64,000 nt of DNA. Source: Streptomyces caniscabiei. GTDB taxonomy: Bacteria; Actinomycetota; Actinomycetes; Streptomycetales; Streptomycetaceae. This document shows, piece by piece, positions 8,082 to 16,704 of the stretch. A program made the position numbers and the translations under genes. The stretch is taken from contig NZ_JABXWI010000003.1 of assembly GCF_014930365.1 (NCBI RefSeq), forward strand, positions 372,001 to 436,000, given 5' to 3'. Under the pieces are notes generated by a model. It had not been told where the DNA came from. It saw only the letters and a program-made list of their open reading frames with translations, and did no database searches. Numbering within the stretch: position 1 is the first letter of the stretch; the number at the start of each line of letters is the position of its first letter.

Positions 8082-9569
8082 TCATTCTCCCGCTCCGCCG
8101 TGGAGGCTCTGCACCGGGTGGGCCGTGAGCTGCCGCACCGCGCGCAGGTCACCGTGGATCTGGTCGACCGCGGCGGCGGCGCTCGCGACGCACGCCGGGA
8201 TGCCGACACCGTCGTACGCCGCGCCGCAGACCGCTAGGCCGGGCAGCTTGCCGAGGTGCTCGCGCAGACGGGCCACGCGCGCGTGGTGGCCGACCGGGTA
8301 CTGCGGCAGGCCGTCGTCCCAGCGGGTCACGCGGGTCTCCACCGGGACGGCGGACAGACCGGTGGCCTCCCGCAGGTCGGTTCTCGACACCTCCACCAGG
8401 CCGGCGTCGTCGCGCTCCAGGATCGCCGTCTCGCCGTACCGGCCGACCGAGGTGCGCAGCACCAGCAGGTCCGGGTTCCGCTGGGCGATCCAGCCCCACT
8501 TCTGGGAGGCGAACGTGGACGCCTTGATGGTGCGGCCGTCGACCGGCGGCACCAGGAACCCGCTGCCCTCGGGAAGGGTGACGTCGGCGCGGCGGTAGGC
8601 GAGGGTGACCAGGGCCATCGAGGCGTACTCGACGGCCGCCAGCTCGGCGGCGGCCGCGGGCGCCTCGGCCCGCAGCAGGCCGGCGGCGGCCGGCGCGGGG
8701 ACGGCCACGACGACGGCGTCGGCGTGCAGGACACGGGCGTCGGCCCCGGTGTCCCCCGTACCGGCGACGACGCGCCAGCCGCCCGAGGACCGCCGGCGCA
8801 GTTCTGTGACAGGGGCGCCGGTGAGGATCTCGGCGCCGCGTGCCCGCACCGACTCGGCCACGGCGAGCGGCAGTTGCCCCACCCCGCCCTCGATGCCCAT
8901 GAACACCGGCCCCGTCTGCTGAGCGGCGGCCGCTCGCTCCTGGATGCCCCGGACGGCCTCGGTGAGGGAGGTGTGGGTCCGGGCGGCCTCGAAGAGCTGC
9001 GGGACGGCCGAGCGCAGGGAGATGCGGTAGGCGTCGCCGGCGTAGACCCCGCCGAGCAGCGGCTCCACCAGGCGGTCGACGACCTCGCGGCCGAGGCGGG
9101 CGGCCACGTACTCGCCCACCGCGACGTCGTCGCCGATCTCGGTGCGCGGCAGGTCGGCGTCGCGCGCGATACGTGCGAGGCCCTCGTCGGACAGGACCCC
9201 GGCCAGGGCGGAAGCGGTGCCGGGAACGCCCATGACGTGGCCCTTGGGCATGGGGCGCAGGGCGCCCCGGGTCCAGAGGGAGGCGGTGGCGGTGGCGGGT
9301 GGCTGGAGCCGGTCGGCGAGGCCGACCTCCCGGGCGAGGGCGACCGCCTCGGGCCTGCGGGCCAGGATCGACTCGGCGCCGAGGTCGACGCGGGCGCCCG
9401 CGATCTCACCCGGCAGCAGCTTGCCGCCGACCCGGTCCGAGGCCTCCAGGACGGTCACTCTCGCGCCCCGGTCCAGCAGTCCGTGCGCGGCGGCCAGCCC
9501 CGCGACACCGGCCCCGATGACGACGACATGGCCGGCGTCGCGCCCGGCCTCCGTACCCGATCCGCTCAT
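8082..9569 (-). CDS. hemY: Coproporphyrinogen III oxidase (HemY/CgoX), flavoprotein
   Basis: This FAD enzyme oxidises coproporphyrinogen III to coproporphyrin III ahead of iron insertion and HemQ. Residues 14-45 carry the dinucleotide fold [19 protein letters not shown] and the acidic end [11 protein letters not shown]; the GG motif region [10 protein letters not shown] follows. The C-terminus has [17 protein letters not shown], the usual FAD-closing motif of protoporphyrinogen/coproporphyrinogen oxidases. Length is 495, normal for the family. The upstream sequence GAGGGTGGAACC supplies a ribosome site. The gene is transcribed with hemQ and stands about 4 kb from hemE on the same strand, so three late haem genes are grouped but not in one operon. 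Older annotation calls it hemG or protoporphyrinogen oxidase. Confidence 0.9.
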   Translation of the reverse strand: MSGSGTEAGRDAGHVVVIGAGVAGLAAAHGLLDRGARVTVLEASDRVGGKLLPGEIAGARVDLGAESILARRPEAVALAREVGLADRLQPPATATASLWTRGALRPMPKGHVMGVPGTASALAGVLSDEGLARIARDADLPRTEIGDDVAVGEYVAARLGREVVDRLVEPLLGGVYAGDAYRISLRSAVPQLFEAARTHTSLTEAVRGIQERAAAAQQTGPVFMGIEGGVGQLPLAVAESVRARGAEILTGAPVTELRRRSSGGWRVVAGTGDTGADARVLHADAVVVAVPAPAAAGLLRAEAPAAAAELAAVEYASMALVTLAYRRADVTLPEGSGFLVPPVDGRTIKASTFASQKWGWIAQRNPDLLVLRTSVGRYGETAILERDDAGLVEVSRTDLREATGLSAVPVETRVTRWDDGLPQYPVGHHARVARLREHLGKLPGLAVCGAAYDGVGIPACVASAAAAVDQIHGDLRAVRQLTAHPVQSLHGGAGE

Positions 9570-9763
9570 GGTTCCACCCTCTCAGACGTCACTGACAGTC
9601 ATGGCGCCGGTCCCGCCCGCCCGGCGGCTCGGCCGTGGCCCGGCCGAGTCCCGACCGTGACCGCTTCGCGACTGCCTCCGCCCAACGTTCCGGTCCGCTC
9701 CGGCGTCAAAGGACCGTCAGCACGACAGACAGGCTTTTCTCGACGCCCGGGGGGCACACAGCA

Positions 9764-10771
9764 ATGGCCGACACACTCGTACGACGTTCCCGGCGGCCCG
9801 CAGGGGCCCTGGCGGCCCTGTTCCTCGCCGCCGCCCTGGCGGTCACGGGCTGCACGGCCCGCGACTCCGGGGCCGACTCGGCCAAGAGCGGCACGAGCGA
9901 CCGCGGCATGGCCCGCCAGGAGGGCGCCCTCGCCGACCAGAGCGGTAACAGCGACTCCTCCGGCGGGGGCAAGAACTCCGACGCGCCGCCGAGCGTCAGC
10001 CCGAGCCACATCATCCGCACCGCCACCCTGACCGTGCGGGTCAAGGACGTACCGAAGGCCCTGGACGAGGCCCGCACCACCGTCGAGGGCGTGGGCGGGT
10101 TCGTGGGCAGCGAGTCCACCACCCGGGACGGCAAGGACCGCGAGCGCACCCGGGTCGTCCTGCGGGTGCCCGCCGAGAAGTACGAGGAGGTCCTCACCGA
10201 GCTGGAGGGCACCGGCAAGCTGATCGAGCGGAAGACGAAGGCCGAGGACGTCACCGACCAGGTCGTCGACGTGGAGAGCCGCATCAAGACGCAGCGGGCG
10301 AGCGTGGCCCGCATCCGGGAGCTGATGGACCGGGCGACCAAGCTCGGCGACGTGGTCACCCTGGAGGGCGAGCTGAGCACACGTCAGGCCGACCTGGAGT
10401 CCCTGCTGGCCCAGCAGAAGTCCCTGAAGGACCGCACCAGCCTGGCCACCATCACGCTCTCCCTGTCCGAGACCGCGGTGAAGAAGGCGCCCGAGGACGA
10501 CGACCCCGGTTTCGTGGACGCGCTCTCGGGCGGCTGGAACGCGTTCGTCGCCGTCTTCCGCTGGCTGGCCATGGCGCTCGCCGCGATCCTCCCCTTCGCG
10601 GTGGCGACCGCCTTGGTGCTGTTCGTGTGGTACCGCCTCACCCGCTCCCGCCGGCCCGTGCCGGCGACGGCGGGAGCCGCCGTGTCGCTCCCGGCCGCCG
10701 CGCCGGACGAGACCGAGCGCCAGGAGCCGGCGTCGCGGGAGGAGGGTCAGGGGCGGCAGGAGCGGGAGTGA
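9764..10771 (+). CDS. DUF4349 lipoprotein
   Basis: ATG 9764 gives a proper lipoprotein signal: RRSRR, a hydrophobic run and the lipobox LAVTGC, so the chain is anchored by a lipid on Cys about 33. A low-complexity Ser/Asp/Gly linker leads to the DUF4349 domain (about residues 85-255). This has IIRTATLTVRVKDV, the VVLRVPAEKYEEVLTEL repeat and a long coiled-coil stretch, EDVTDQVVDVESRIKTQRA to LLAQQKSLKDRTS. A C-terminal membrane helix follows (about 280-305) with a short basic then acidic cytoplasmic tail. Proteins of this sort look like small envelope adaptors; no enzymatic function is known. It is divergent from hemY and 31 bases before the following flavoprotein gene. Confidence 0.85.
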   Translation: MADTLVRRSRRPAGALAALFLAAALAVTGCTARDSGADSAKSGTSDRGMARQEGALADQSGNSDSSGGGKNSDAPPSVSPSHIIRTATLTVRVKDVPKALDEARTTVEGVGGFVGSESTTRDGKDRERTRVVLRVPAEKYEEVLTELEGTGKLIERKTKAEDVTDQVVDVESRIKTQRASVARIRELMDRATKLGDVVTLEGELSTRQADLESLLAQQKSLKDRTSLATITLSLSETAVKKAPEDDDPGFVDALSGGWNAFVAVFRWLAMALAAILPFAVATALVLFVWYRLTRSRRPVPATAGAAVSLPAAAPDETERQEPASREEGQGRQERE

Positions 10772-10810
10772 CATGAGCCCGGCGGGTGGGTCCCCCGTAG
10801 CGTGTTCCCC

Positions 10811-12214
10811 ATGAACACGAGCCGCGCTGAAGCACGTTCGAGGGAACGCCTGGTGGTCGTCGGAGGCGACGCGGCGGGCATGTCCGCCGCGTCGCAGGCA
10901 CGCCGGCTGAAGGGCCCCGACGACCTGGAGATCGTGGCGTTCGAACGGGGCCACTTCACCTCGTTCTCGGCGTGCGGCGTCCCCTACTGGGTGGGCGGCG
11001 ACGTCCCCGAGCGGGCCGACCTCATCGCCCGCTCGCCCGAGGAGCACCGGGCCCGGGACATCGATCTGCGGATGCGCACGGAGGTCGTGGAGATCGACGT
11101 CGAGGGCTCCCGCGTGCGGGCGCGGGACCTCGAAGCGGGCACCGAGTCCTGGACCGCGTACGACAAGCTCGTCATCGCGACCGGCGCCCGCCCGGTCCGC
11201 CCCGACCTGCCGGGCGTCGACGCGCCGGGGGTGCACGGCGTGCAGACCCTGGACGACGGCCAGGCCCTGCTGGACACGCTGACCGCCACCGAGGGCCGTC
11301 GCGCGGTGGTCGTCGGCGCGGGATACATCGGCGTGGAGATGGCCGAGGCGCTCATCAACCGGGGGTACGAGGTCACGGTCGTCAACCGCGGCAGGGAGCC
11401 GATGTCGACCCTGGACCCCGACATGGGCCGCCTGGTGCACAAGGCCATGGAGGGCATGGGCATCACCATGGTCGACGACGCCGAGGTCACGGCCCTGCGG
11501 ACCGGCGACGACGGCCGCGTCCGCGCGGTCGCCACCGAGGACGCCGAGTACCCGGCGGACGTGGTGGTGCTGGGGATCGGCGTGACCCCGGAGACGGAGC
11601 TGGCGCGGGCGGCGGGGCTGCCCGTGGGCGACCACGGCGGCCTTCTCACCGATCTCGCGATGCGTGTGCGGGGCCACGCGGACATCTGGGCCGGCGGCGA
11701 CTGCGTCGAGGTCCTCGACCTGGTCTCGGGCCGCGAGCGGCACATCCCGCTGGGCACGCACGCCAACAAACACGGCCAGATCATCGGCGCCAACGTCGGC
11801 GGCGGCTACGCCACGTTCCCCGGTGTCGTCGGCACCGCCGTCAGCAAGGTCTGCGACCTGGAGATCGCCCGCACCGGGCTGCGCGAGAAGGACGCCGACC
11901 GGGCCGGGCTCCAGTACGTCACCGTCACCGTCGAGTCCACGAGCCGCGCGGGCTACTACCCGGGGGCCGCCCCCATGACGGTGAAGATGCTCGCCGAACG
12001 CCGCACCGGCCGTCTCCTCGGCGTCCAGATCGTCGGCCGGGAGGGCGCGGGCAAACGCGTCGACATCGCGGCGGTGGCCCTCACCGCGGGCATGACGGTG
12101 GAACAGATGACCGCGCTCGACCTCGGCTACGCCCCGCCCTTCTCCCCGGTCTGGGACCCGATCCTGGTGGCGGCGCGAAAGGCGACGGCGGCGGTGAGGT
12201 CGGGCGCTTCCTGA
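10811..12214 (+). CDS. FAD/NAD-dependent oxidoreductase, CoA-disulfide reductase family
   Basis: The 467-residue product has two dinucleotide folds: VVVGGDAAGMSAA at the N-terminus for FAD and VVVGAGYIGVEMAEAL (about residue 165) for NAD(P)H. The motif FSACGVPYWVGG near residue 50 holds the single redox cysteine of CoA-disulfide reductases and NADH oxidases. A second FAD motif, ADIWAGGDCVEV, and a C-terminal dimerisation domain with LDLGYAPPFSPVWDP complete the family pattern. It probably reduces low-molecular-weight disulfides or polysulfide, or oxidises NADH; sequence alone does not decide between these. ATG 10811 is used instead of GTG 10802; neither has a strong ribosome site, so the start is uncertain by three codons. 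Confidence 0.85.
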   Translation: MNTSRAEARSRERLVVVGGDAAGMSAASQARRLKGPDDLEIVAFERGHFTSFSACGVPYWVGGDVPERADLIARSPEEHRARDIDLRMRTEVVEIDVEGSRVRARDLEAGTESWTAYDKLVIATGARPVRPDLPGVDAPGVHGVQTLDDGQALLDTLTATEGRRAVVVGAGYIGVEMAEALINRGYEVTVVNRGREPMSTLDPDMGRLVHKAMEGMGITMVDDAEVTALRTGDDGRVRAVATEDAEYPADVVVLGIGVTPETELARAAGLPVGDHGGLLTDLAMRVRGHADIWAGGDCVEVLDLVSGRERHIPLGTHANKHGQIIGANVGGGYATFPGVVGTAVSKVCDLEIARTGLREKDADRAGLQYVTVTVESTSRAGYYPGAAPMTVKMLAERRTGRLLGVQIVGREGAGKRVDIAAVALTAGMTVEQMTALDLGYAPPFSPVWDPILVAARKATAAVRSGAS

Positions 12215-12249
12215 GCCGGGCGCCTGTGAACCCAGGGGCACGGCCTCCA

Positions 12250-12280
12250 GGGGCGCGGGGAACTGCGCGACCAGCCACGA
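12250..12280 (+). repeat. Dispersed intergenic repeat, copy 2 (forward)
   Basis: Forward copy of the repeat (gcgcggggaactgcgcgacc core, followed by agccacga), just past the stop of the flavoprotein gene and before the convergent small gene. Confidence 0.75.
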
Positions 12281-12334
12281 ATCACCCGCACCCGGCAACG
12301 CACAGCACCCCCACGGCGCTCCCCCGGCTCCCCG

Positions 12335-12682
12335 TCACACGGCTGACGTACCGGTGATCCGATCGATGGCCTGCCGCGCCTGATCCGCCGGCGGCCGCGA
12401 CGGCAACGAGGACACCGACGCGGCGGACGTCATCGCGGACGTCACCGCGGCGGGCGGCGCCGTCGGCGCCGAGGCCGGCTTCGCGTGCGCCGCCGGCCGG
12501 GCCGACCGCAGGCGATGGCTCACGGCCTCGTCCAGCGTCACCGGCCGCTGCATCCGCGCGGCCAGCCGCCCCGCCTCCTGGCCGAGCGCGGCCACGTCCT
12601 CCCAGGGCAGCCGCACCACCAACGAGATCTCGGCCTCACCATCAGGGGTGGCGTGCATCGCCGGGGCAACTCGGTCGTTCAT
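12335..12682 (-). CDS. Small Ala/Pro-rich hypothetical protein
   Basis: ATG 12682 lies eight bases after AAGGAAC and gives a 115-residue protein; the open frame runs eight codons further up without a ribosome site. Residues 10-60 look folded (AEISLVVRLPWEDVAALGQEAGRLAARMQ, then a short helical stretch with RPVTLDEAVSHRLR). The rest is low-complexity Ala/Ser/Pro ending in a short helix. I do not recognise the family. The first half resembles small Streptomyces proteins with a ribbon-helix-like segment, but no DNA-binding motif is convincing. It is convergent with the flavoprotein gene and divergent from the rhomboid gene. Confidence 0.55.
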   Translation of the reverse strand: MNDRVAPAMHATPDGEAEISLVVRLPWEDVAALGQEAGRLAARMQRPVTLDEAVSHRLRSARPAAHAKPASAPTAPPAAVTSAMTSAASVSSLPSRPPADQARQAIDRITGTSAV

Positions 12683-12805
12683 CGCCTGTTCCTTACGTAG
12701 ATACATAGATCCGCGGTTGAGAACTCATACGCACCACCCACCCCGTACGTTCACCGGCCACCGACCCGCCTGATTCCGGCCCCGTATCGCGGGCACAAGT
12801 CCGGT

Positions 12806-13615
12806 GTGGTCATCCCCGTCCATGACGTGAACCCCGTGCGCCGCACGCCCTATGTGACCTACGCGCTCATCGCCGCGAACGTCTTCGTCTTCGTCTTCAT
12901 GCCGGGCCTCGCCGGGGCCGTGCCGGGCGACAGCGCGGCGGTCCGGCTGTGCCACACGCAGGCGTTCCTGGAGCAGTACGCGGCGATACCGCAGGAGTTG
13001 ATCCACCATCAGCTGCCGCGGCTGGTGCCGACCGGCGAACTCGCCCCGTCGGGCGGCTGCGCGCTGGGCCCGCCGGGCTACGACAAGTCGCCCGCGCTGT
13101 CCGTCCTCACCGCGCTGTTCCTGCACGGCGGCTGGCTGCACCTGCTGGGCAACATGCTGTTCCTGCTGATCTTCGGCAACAACATCGAGGACCGGCTGGG
13201 CCACGTCCGCTTCGCGCTGTTCTACGTGGCCTGCGGGTACGCGGCGTCGTACGGCTACGCCTTCCTCAACGCCGGCTCCGCGGACCCCCTGATCGGCGCG
13301 TCCGGGGCGATCGCCGGGGTGCTCGGCGCGTATCTCGTCCTCTACCCGAAGGCCCGGGTCTGGATCCTCGTCCCGTTCCTGCTCTTCCTGCCGCTGAGAC
13401 TGCCCGCCTGGCTGGTGCTGGGCTCCTGGTTCGTGCTCCAGGCCGTGTACTCCTCCGACGAGGGTGTCGCCGACGTCGGCACCGTGGCGTACGCGGCCCA
13501 TCTCGTCGGCTTCGTCGCCGGCATGCTCCTGGCCTGGCCCCTGCGCCCGGGGACCCCGCCCCCGCCCGAGCCGCGCGGCCTGCTGTTCGGCAGACGGGCG
13601 CGGCCGGGCTGGTGA
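12806..13615 (+). CDS. Rhomboid family intramembrane serine protease
   Basis: The 269-residue product has the six-helix rhomboid core. The first helix (RRTPYVTYALIAANVFVF) is followed by a periplasm-side loop. Then come LFLHGGWLHLLGNMLFL (the family HGGWxHLxxNM motif), GASGAIAGVLGAYLVLYP with the catalytic Ser of GxSG, and AAHLVGFVAGMLLAW with the catalytic His in the last helix. Both residues of the Ser-His dyad are present, so it should be active inside the membrane. The short C-terminal tail (about 25 residues) is cytoplasmic and Pro/Arg-rich. It is convergent with hemE, with only 10 bases between the stops. The substrate is unknown. Confidence 0.9.
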   Translation: MVIPVHDVNPVRRTPYVTYALIAANVFVFVFMPGLAGAVPGDSAAVRLCHTQAFLEQYAAIPQELIHHQLPRLVPTGELAPSGGCALGPPGYDKSPALSVLTALFLHGGWLHLLGNMLFLLIFGNNIEDRLGHVRFALFYVACGYAASYGYAFLNAGSADPLIGASGAIAGVLGAYLVLYPKARVWILVPFLLFLPLRLPAWLVLGSWFVLQAVYSSDEGVADVGTVAYAAHLVGFVAGMLLAWPLRPGTPPPPEPRGLLFGRRARPGW

Positions 13616-13625
13616 CCGGGCGCGT

Positions 13626-14693
13626 CTAGCGCGCGGTCTGCGTGTGGACGTACTCCACGAGCCGGGTCAGGGCGTCCGGGTCGGTGCTGGGCATGACGCC
13701 GTGGCCGAGGTTGAAGACATGGCCCTCCAGGCCGGCGGCGGAGTCGAGGACCTCGCGGGTCTTGGTCTCGACGGCCTGCGTGCCGGCGAACAGGACGGTC
13801 GGGTCGAGGTTGCCCTGGAGCGCCTTGCCGGGGCCGACGCGGCGGGCGGCCTCGTCGAGCGGGACGCGCCAGTCGACGCCCACGACGTCCGCGCCGGCCT
13901 CGCCCATGAGGCCCAGCAGCTCACCGGTGCCGACGCCGAAGTGGATGCGCGGGACGCCGTACCCGGCGACGGCGTCGAAGACCTTCGCGGAGGCGGGCAG
14001 CACCGAGCGGCGGTAGTCCGCCGGGGCCAGCGCTCCGGCCCAGGAGTCGAAGAGCTGGACGGCGGAGGCGCCCGCCTCGATCTGGACCTTGAGGAACGCG
14101 GAGGTGATCCCGGCGAGGCGGTCGAGCAGGTCGGCCCAGAGCTCGGGGTCGCCGTACATCATCGCCTTGGCGTTCTCGTACGTGCGGGACGGGCCGCCCT
14201 CGACGAGGTAGCTGGCGAGGGTGAAGGGGGCGCCGGCGAAACCGATGAGGGGGGTCGCGCCGAGTTCGGCGGTGAGCAGGCCGATGGCCTCGGTGACGTA
14301 GGAGACGTCGTCGGGGGTCAGATCGCGCAGCTGGGCGAGGTCGGCGCGGGTGCGGATCGGCTTCTCGACGACGGGGCCGACGCCGGGCTTGATGTCGAGG
14401 TCGATGCCGATGGCCTTGAGCGGGACGACGATGTCGCTGAAGTAGATCGCCGCGTCCACCCGGTGCCGGCGGACCGGCTGCAGGGTGATCTCGGTGACCA
14501 GCTCGGGCCGCATGCACGACTCCAGCATGGGGATGCCCTCGCGCGCCTTCAGGTACTCGGGCAGCGAGCGCCCGGCCTGCCGCATGAACCACACCGGTGT
14601 GTGCGGCACGGGCTCGCGCCTGCACGCCTTCAGGAAAGCTGAGTTGTACGTGGCGGTCGGCTGGTGGCCCGAGGGGCTGGCGTTGGCACTCAC
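13626..14693 (-). CDS. hemE: Uroporphyrinogen III decarboxylase
   Basis: HemE removes four carboxyl groups from uroporphyrinogen III to give coproporphyrinogen III in the cytoplasm, feeding the HemY/HemQ steps encoded 4 kb away. The start is GTG 14693 (Val-Ser-Ala-Asn), giving 355 residues; the much longer open frame upstream is not coding. Signature motifs are [16 protein letters not shown] (first HemE pattern, with the substrate-binding Arg pair), [31 protein letters not shown] (second pattern), FDSWAGAL and [14 protein letters not shown]. The C-terminus has [14 protein letters not shown], which carries the conserved His. Length and all active-site stretches are normal. It is divergent from DUF3000 with about 185 bases between. 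Confidence 0.95.
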   Translation of the reverse strand: MSANASPSGHQPTATYNSAFLKACRREPVPHTPVWFMRQAGRSLPEYLKAREGIPMLESCMRPELVTEITLQPVRRHRVDAAIYFSDIVVPLKAIGIDLDIKPGVGPVVEKPIRTRADLAQLRDLTPDDVSYVTEAIGLLTAELGATPLIGFAGAPFTLASYLVEGGPSRTYENAKAMMYGDPELWADLLDRLAGITSAFLKVQIEAGASAVQLFDSWAGALAPADYRRSVLPASAKVFDAVAGYGVPRIHFGVGTGELLGLMGEAGADVVGVDWRVPLDEAARRVGPGKALQGNLDPTVLFAGTQAVETKTREVLDSAAGLEGHVFNLGHGVMPSTDPDALTRLVEYVHTQTAR

Positions 14694-14879
14694 GACGCAA
14701 AGTCTCGCACGCCCGCTTGACAGCTCGGGCCCGGGCCGGGGACGGCCGGGACCCGCGCTCGCGCGGTCGGCGCCCACGGCCGCCGGCGGGGCCCGCGTTC
14801 GCTCAGCGCGATCCGACCGTGACCCAGCGCACGGGTGTCTTGCCCTCCGCAGGGGCCCCGTTCCCCTTAATGTTCCGGC

Positions 14880-15551
14880 ATGGCTGCGGCTCAGGGACGA
14901 CTGTCGGACGGCGCTGGCGGGATGGACGACGCGAAGGAGGGGGAGCGCGATGCGAGTCAGACGGCACCGCTGCCGTTCCGCTCCGCCGTCGAAGCGCTGC
15001 GGGTCACACGGCTGCGGCCGGAGATCGAGATCGAGTCGACGAAGCCGCCCCAGCGGCTCGCCCCGTACGCGTACGCCCTGGAGGCCGCGGTCGTCGAGGG
15101 CGAGGAGGATCTGGCGGACGGCCGGCTGGTGCTGCTGCACGACCCGGCGGGGCACGACGCCTGGCAGGGCACGTTCCGGCTGGTGACGCTGGTCCGGGCG
15201 GAGCTGGAGCCCGAGATGGCGGCCGACCCGCTGCTGCCGGAGGTGTGCTGGTCCTGGCTGACGGGCGCGCTGCAGTCCCGGGGGCTGTCGTACGGGGAGC
15301 CGAGCGGGACGGTGACGCGGGCCGGCTCGCACTACTTCGGCGGGCTGGCGGCGCGGCCGGCCGTGTCGCAGATCGAGATCCGGGCGTCGTGGACCCCGCG
15401 CGAGGTCATGGGCGGGGTTCCCGACACCGCCGCGCATCTCGCCTCGTGGTGCGATCTGCTCGCCCAGATCGCGGGTCTGCCCCCGGCCGTCGACCCCGGG
15501 GACGCGGCGGTGGTGTCGCTGCCGCAGCGGCGGGGTCCGCAGTCCCGCTGA
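14880..15551 (+). CDS. DUF3000 family protein
   Basis: A 223-residue conserved actinobacterial protein of unknown function that in Streptomyces lies next to hemE. After an acidic 25-residue N-terminus the folded part runs from [20 protein letters not shown] to about residue 200. It contains [45 protein letters not shown] and a conserved IEIRASWTP segment. No signal peptide, membrane helix or catalytic motif is visible. ATG 14880 is the first start in frame; an internal ATG 14 codons later (MDDAKEGE) is possible. Transcription ends at a strong hairpin 28 bases after the stop. Confidence 0.85.
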   Translation: MAAAQGRLSDGAGGMDDAKEGERDASQTAPLPFRSAVEALRVTRLRPEIEIESTKPPQRLAPYAYALEAAVVEGEEDLADGRLVLLHDPAGHDAWQGTFRLVTLVRAELEPEMAADPLLPEVCWSWLTGALQSRGLSYGEPSGTVTRAGSHYFGGLAARPAVSQIEIRASWTPREVMGGVPDTAAHLASWCDLLAQIAGLPPAVDPGDAAVVSLPQRRGPQSR

Positions 15552-15578
15552 CCCCTCTCCCCCTCAGGTGTTCTTCTC

Positions 15579-15608
15579 AAGGACCGTGCTCTGCGGAGCA
15601 CGGTCCTT
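15579..15608 (+). terminator. Rho-independent terminator after DUF3000
   Basis: A perfect 13-bp stem (aaggaccgtgctc / gagcacggtcctt) with a TGCG tetraloop, followed by TTTTCG. It is a classic intrinsic terminator and separates DUF3000 from whiI. Confidence 0.9.
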
Positions 15609-15635
15609 TTCGTCGGCTCTTCACTCTCATCACTT

Positions 15636-15669
15636 TGTCGATACGGCCACTTTCGGCCTCGTATCGACA
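15636..15669. promoter_or_regulatory. Inverted repeat TGTCGATACG / CGTATCGACA upstream of whiI
   Basis: Two perfect 10-base arms are separated by 14 bases, about 200 bases before the whiI start and downstream of the DUF3000 terminator. Its position suggests an upstream operator, perhaps for a developmental regulator; which protein binds cannot be told from sequence. Confidence 0.5.
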
Positions 15670-15686
15670 TGAAGCGACACCGTTCG

Positions 15687-15706
15687 ATCTTCGAATGATC
15701 GAAGAT
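15687..15706. promoter_or_regulatory. Inverted repeat ATCTTCGA-atga-TCGAAGAT upstream of whiI
   Basis: A perfect 8-bp palindrome with a four-base spacer, nested with a second symmetry (TTCGATC ... GATCGAA at 15683-15703). It lies about 50 bases upstream of the proposed WhiG promoter, a usual place for an activator or repressor site. Confidence 0.5.
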
Positions 15707-15753
15707 TTGTCCGAATTGAACGTATTGTTACTCACCAGATCGTGATCATTCTC

Positions 15754-15781
15754 TAAAGGAGCAGAGGTTTGATGCCGAAGA
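15754..15781 (+). promoter_or_regulatory. WhiG-type sigma factor promoter of whiI
   Basis: TAAA (15754-15757), a 16-base spacer and GCCGAAGA (15774-15781) match the WhiG/motility-type consensus TAAA-N15/16-GCCGATAA in all four -35 and six of eight -10 bases. The whiI gene is a known direct target of sigma WhiG in S. coelicolor. The promoter leaves a leader of about 80 bases before the GTG start. Confidence 0.8.
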
Positions 15782-15868
15782 CCTCTGTGACCTTGAAAGC
15801 ACGGTTCGTCCCGGCTTCGACCCCACGAGCCCAGCGAGCCGGCCCCCGTCCCGCACCCAGGAGGCCTG

Positions 15869-16528
15869 GTGTCCGTTCTCCTCGAGCAGCCCGCAAGCCT
15901 GGTCGCCTACCGTCCGAACAAGCCGACCGCGATGGTGGTGGTGGCGGATCCCCGGGTCCGGTCCACCGTGACCCGCCACCTGTGGGCTCTCGGGGTCCGC
16001 GACGTGATCGAGGCCTCGTCCATCGCCGAGGCCCGCCCCCGCGTCGGGAACCCCCGTGACATCTGCGTAGCAGACGTCCACCTGCCGGACGGTTCCGGCC
16101 TGACACTCCTCTCCGAGACCCGCGCGGCGGGGTGGCCCAACGGCCTCGCCCTCTCCGCCGCCGACGACATCGGTGCCGTACGCAACGCCCTGGCGGGCGG
16201 TGTGAAGGGATACGTCGTCACCGGCACCCGCACCAACATCGGACTGCCCACCCGCCCGGGTGCCGCTCCCATCGGCTCCGCCGCCCGTATGCACCGCCGT
16301 CCCCCGGGCGCCCCGAGCCACCCGGGCGGCTACCGGGAGCTGTCGGGACGTGAGGTCGAGGTACTGCGCCTGGTCGCGGAGGGACAGTCGAACAAAGCGA
16401 TCGGCGTCTCCATGGGCCTGTCCGCGCTCACGGTCAAGAGCCACTTGGCCCGAATCGCACGCAAGCTCGGCACCGGCGACCGTGCCGGAATGGTGGCGGT
16501 GGCCCTGCGCACCGGGATCATCCACTGA
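15869..16528 (+). CDS. whiI: Orphan response regulator WhiI, sporulation control
   Basis: NarL/LuxR-type regulator of 219 residues. GTG 15869 has AGGAGG four bases ahead. The receiver (about 22-130) starts with MVVVADPR, with one acidic residue where phosphorylated receivers have two. It keeps an Asp at the usual acceptor place (CVADVHLPDGSG) and a Lys (GVKGYVVTG), so the pocket is atypical, as described for WhiI. The C-terminal HTH (about 155-215) reads LSGREVEVLRLVAEGQSNK and LTVKSHLARIARKLG. WhiI is known to act late in sporulation as a heterodimer with BldM, without a partner kinase. Identification rests on order (hemE, DUF3000, whiI, RNase D), the degenerate receiver and the WhiG-type promoter. 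Confidence 0.85.
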   Translation: MSVLLEQPASLVAYRPNKPTAMVVVADPRVRSTVTRHLWALGVRDVIEASSIAEARPRVGNPRDICVADVHLPDGSGLTLLSETRAAGWPNGLALSAADDIGAVRNALAGGVKGYVVTGTRTNIGLPTRPGAAPIGSAARMHRRPPGAPSHPGGYRELSGREVEVLRLVAEGQSNKAIGVSMGLSALTVKSHLARIARKLGTGDRAGMVAVALRTGIIH

Positions 16529-16608
16529 CGCCGGGGGTGCCGGAACGGCGAGAGGCCGGGATTCCTCCCGCTCGTCCGGTCCCTCCAGGTTCGCCGGGAA
16601 CATTCACT

Positions 16609-16625
16609 GACACGTGTGACACGTG
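16609..16625. repeat. Direct repeat GACACGTG with a 9-base period
   Basis: Two copies of the palindromic-core octamer GACACGTG lie head to tail, 80-95 bases upstream of the RNase D start. Such spacing could place a regulator dimer on one DNA face; function unknown. Confidence 0.4.
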
Positions 16626-16645
16626 ACCGGTTTACGACCCCGCAA

Positions 16646-16677
16646 GGCCCGTCGGCGGAACGTTCCGTCGGCGGGCC
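16646..16677 (+). terminator. GC-rich hairpin between whiI and the RNase D gene
   Basis: Arms ggcccgtcggcggaa and ttccgtcggcgggcc pair over 15 positions with two G-U pairs and a CG loop. There is no T tract, so it is a weak terminator or processing hairpin rather than a classic one. Confidence 0.5.
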
Positions 16678-16704
16678 ATGTCCATACACGGATACCCTTG
16701 ACAG

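Noticed and set aside
9599-12298. Minus-strand open frame of 899 codons opposite DUF4349 and the flavoprotein
   Set aside because: Same reason: GC-driven antisense frame with low-complexity product.
15772-16059. Possible upstream ORF overlapping whiI, with AAAGGAG and ATG
   Set aside because: The apparent ribosome site and start are the -35 to -10 part of the WhiG-type promoter, and the product is Arg/Pro-rich without a fold.
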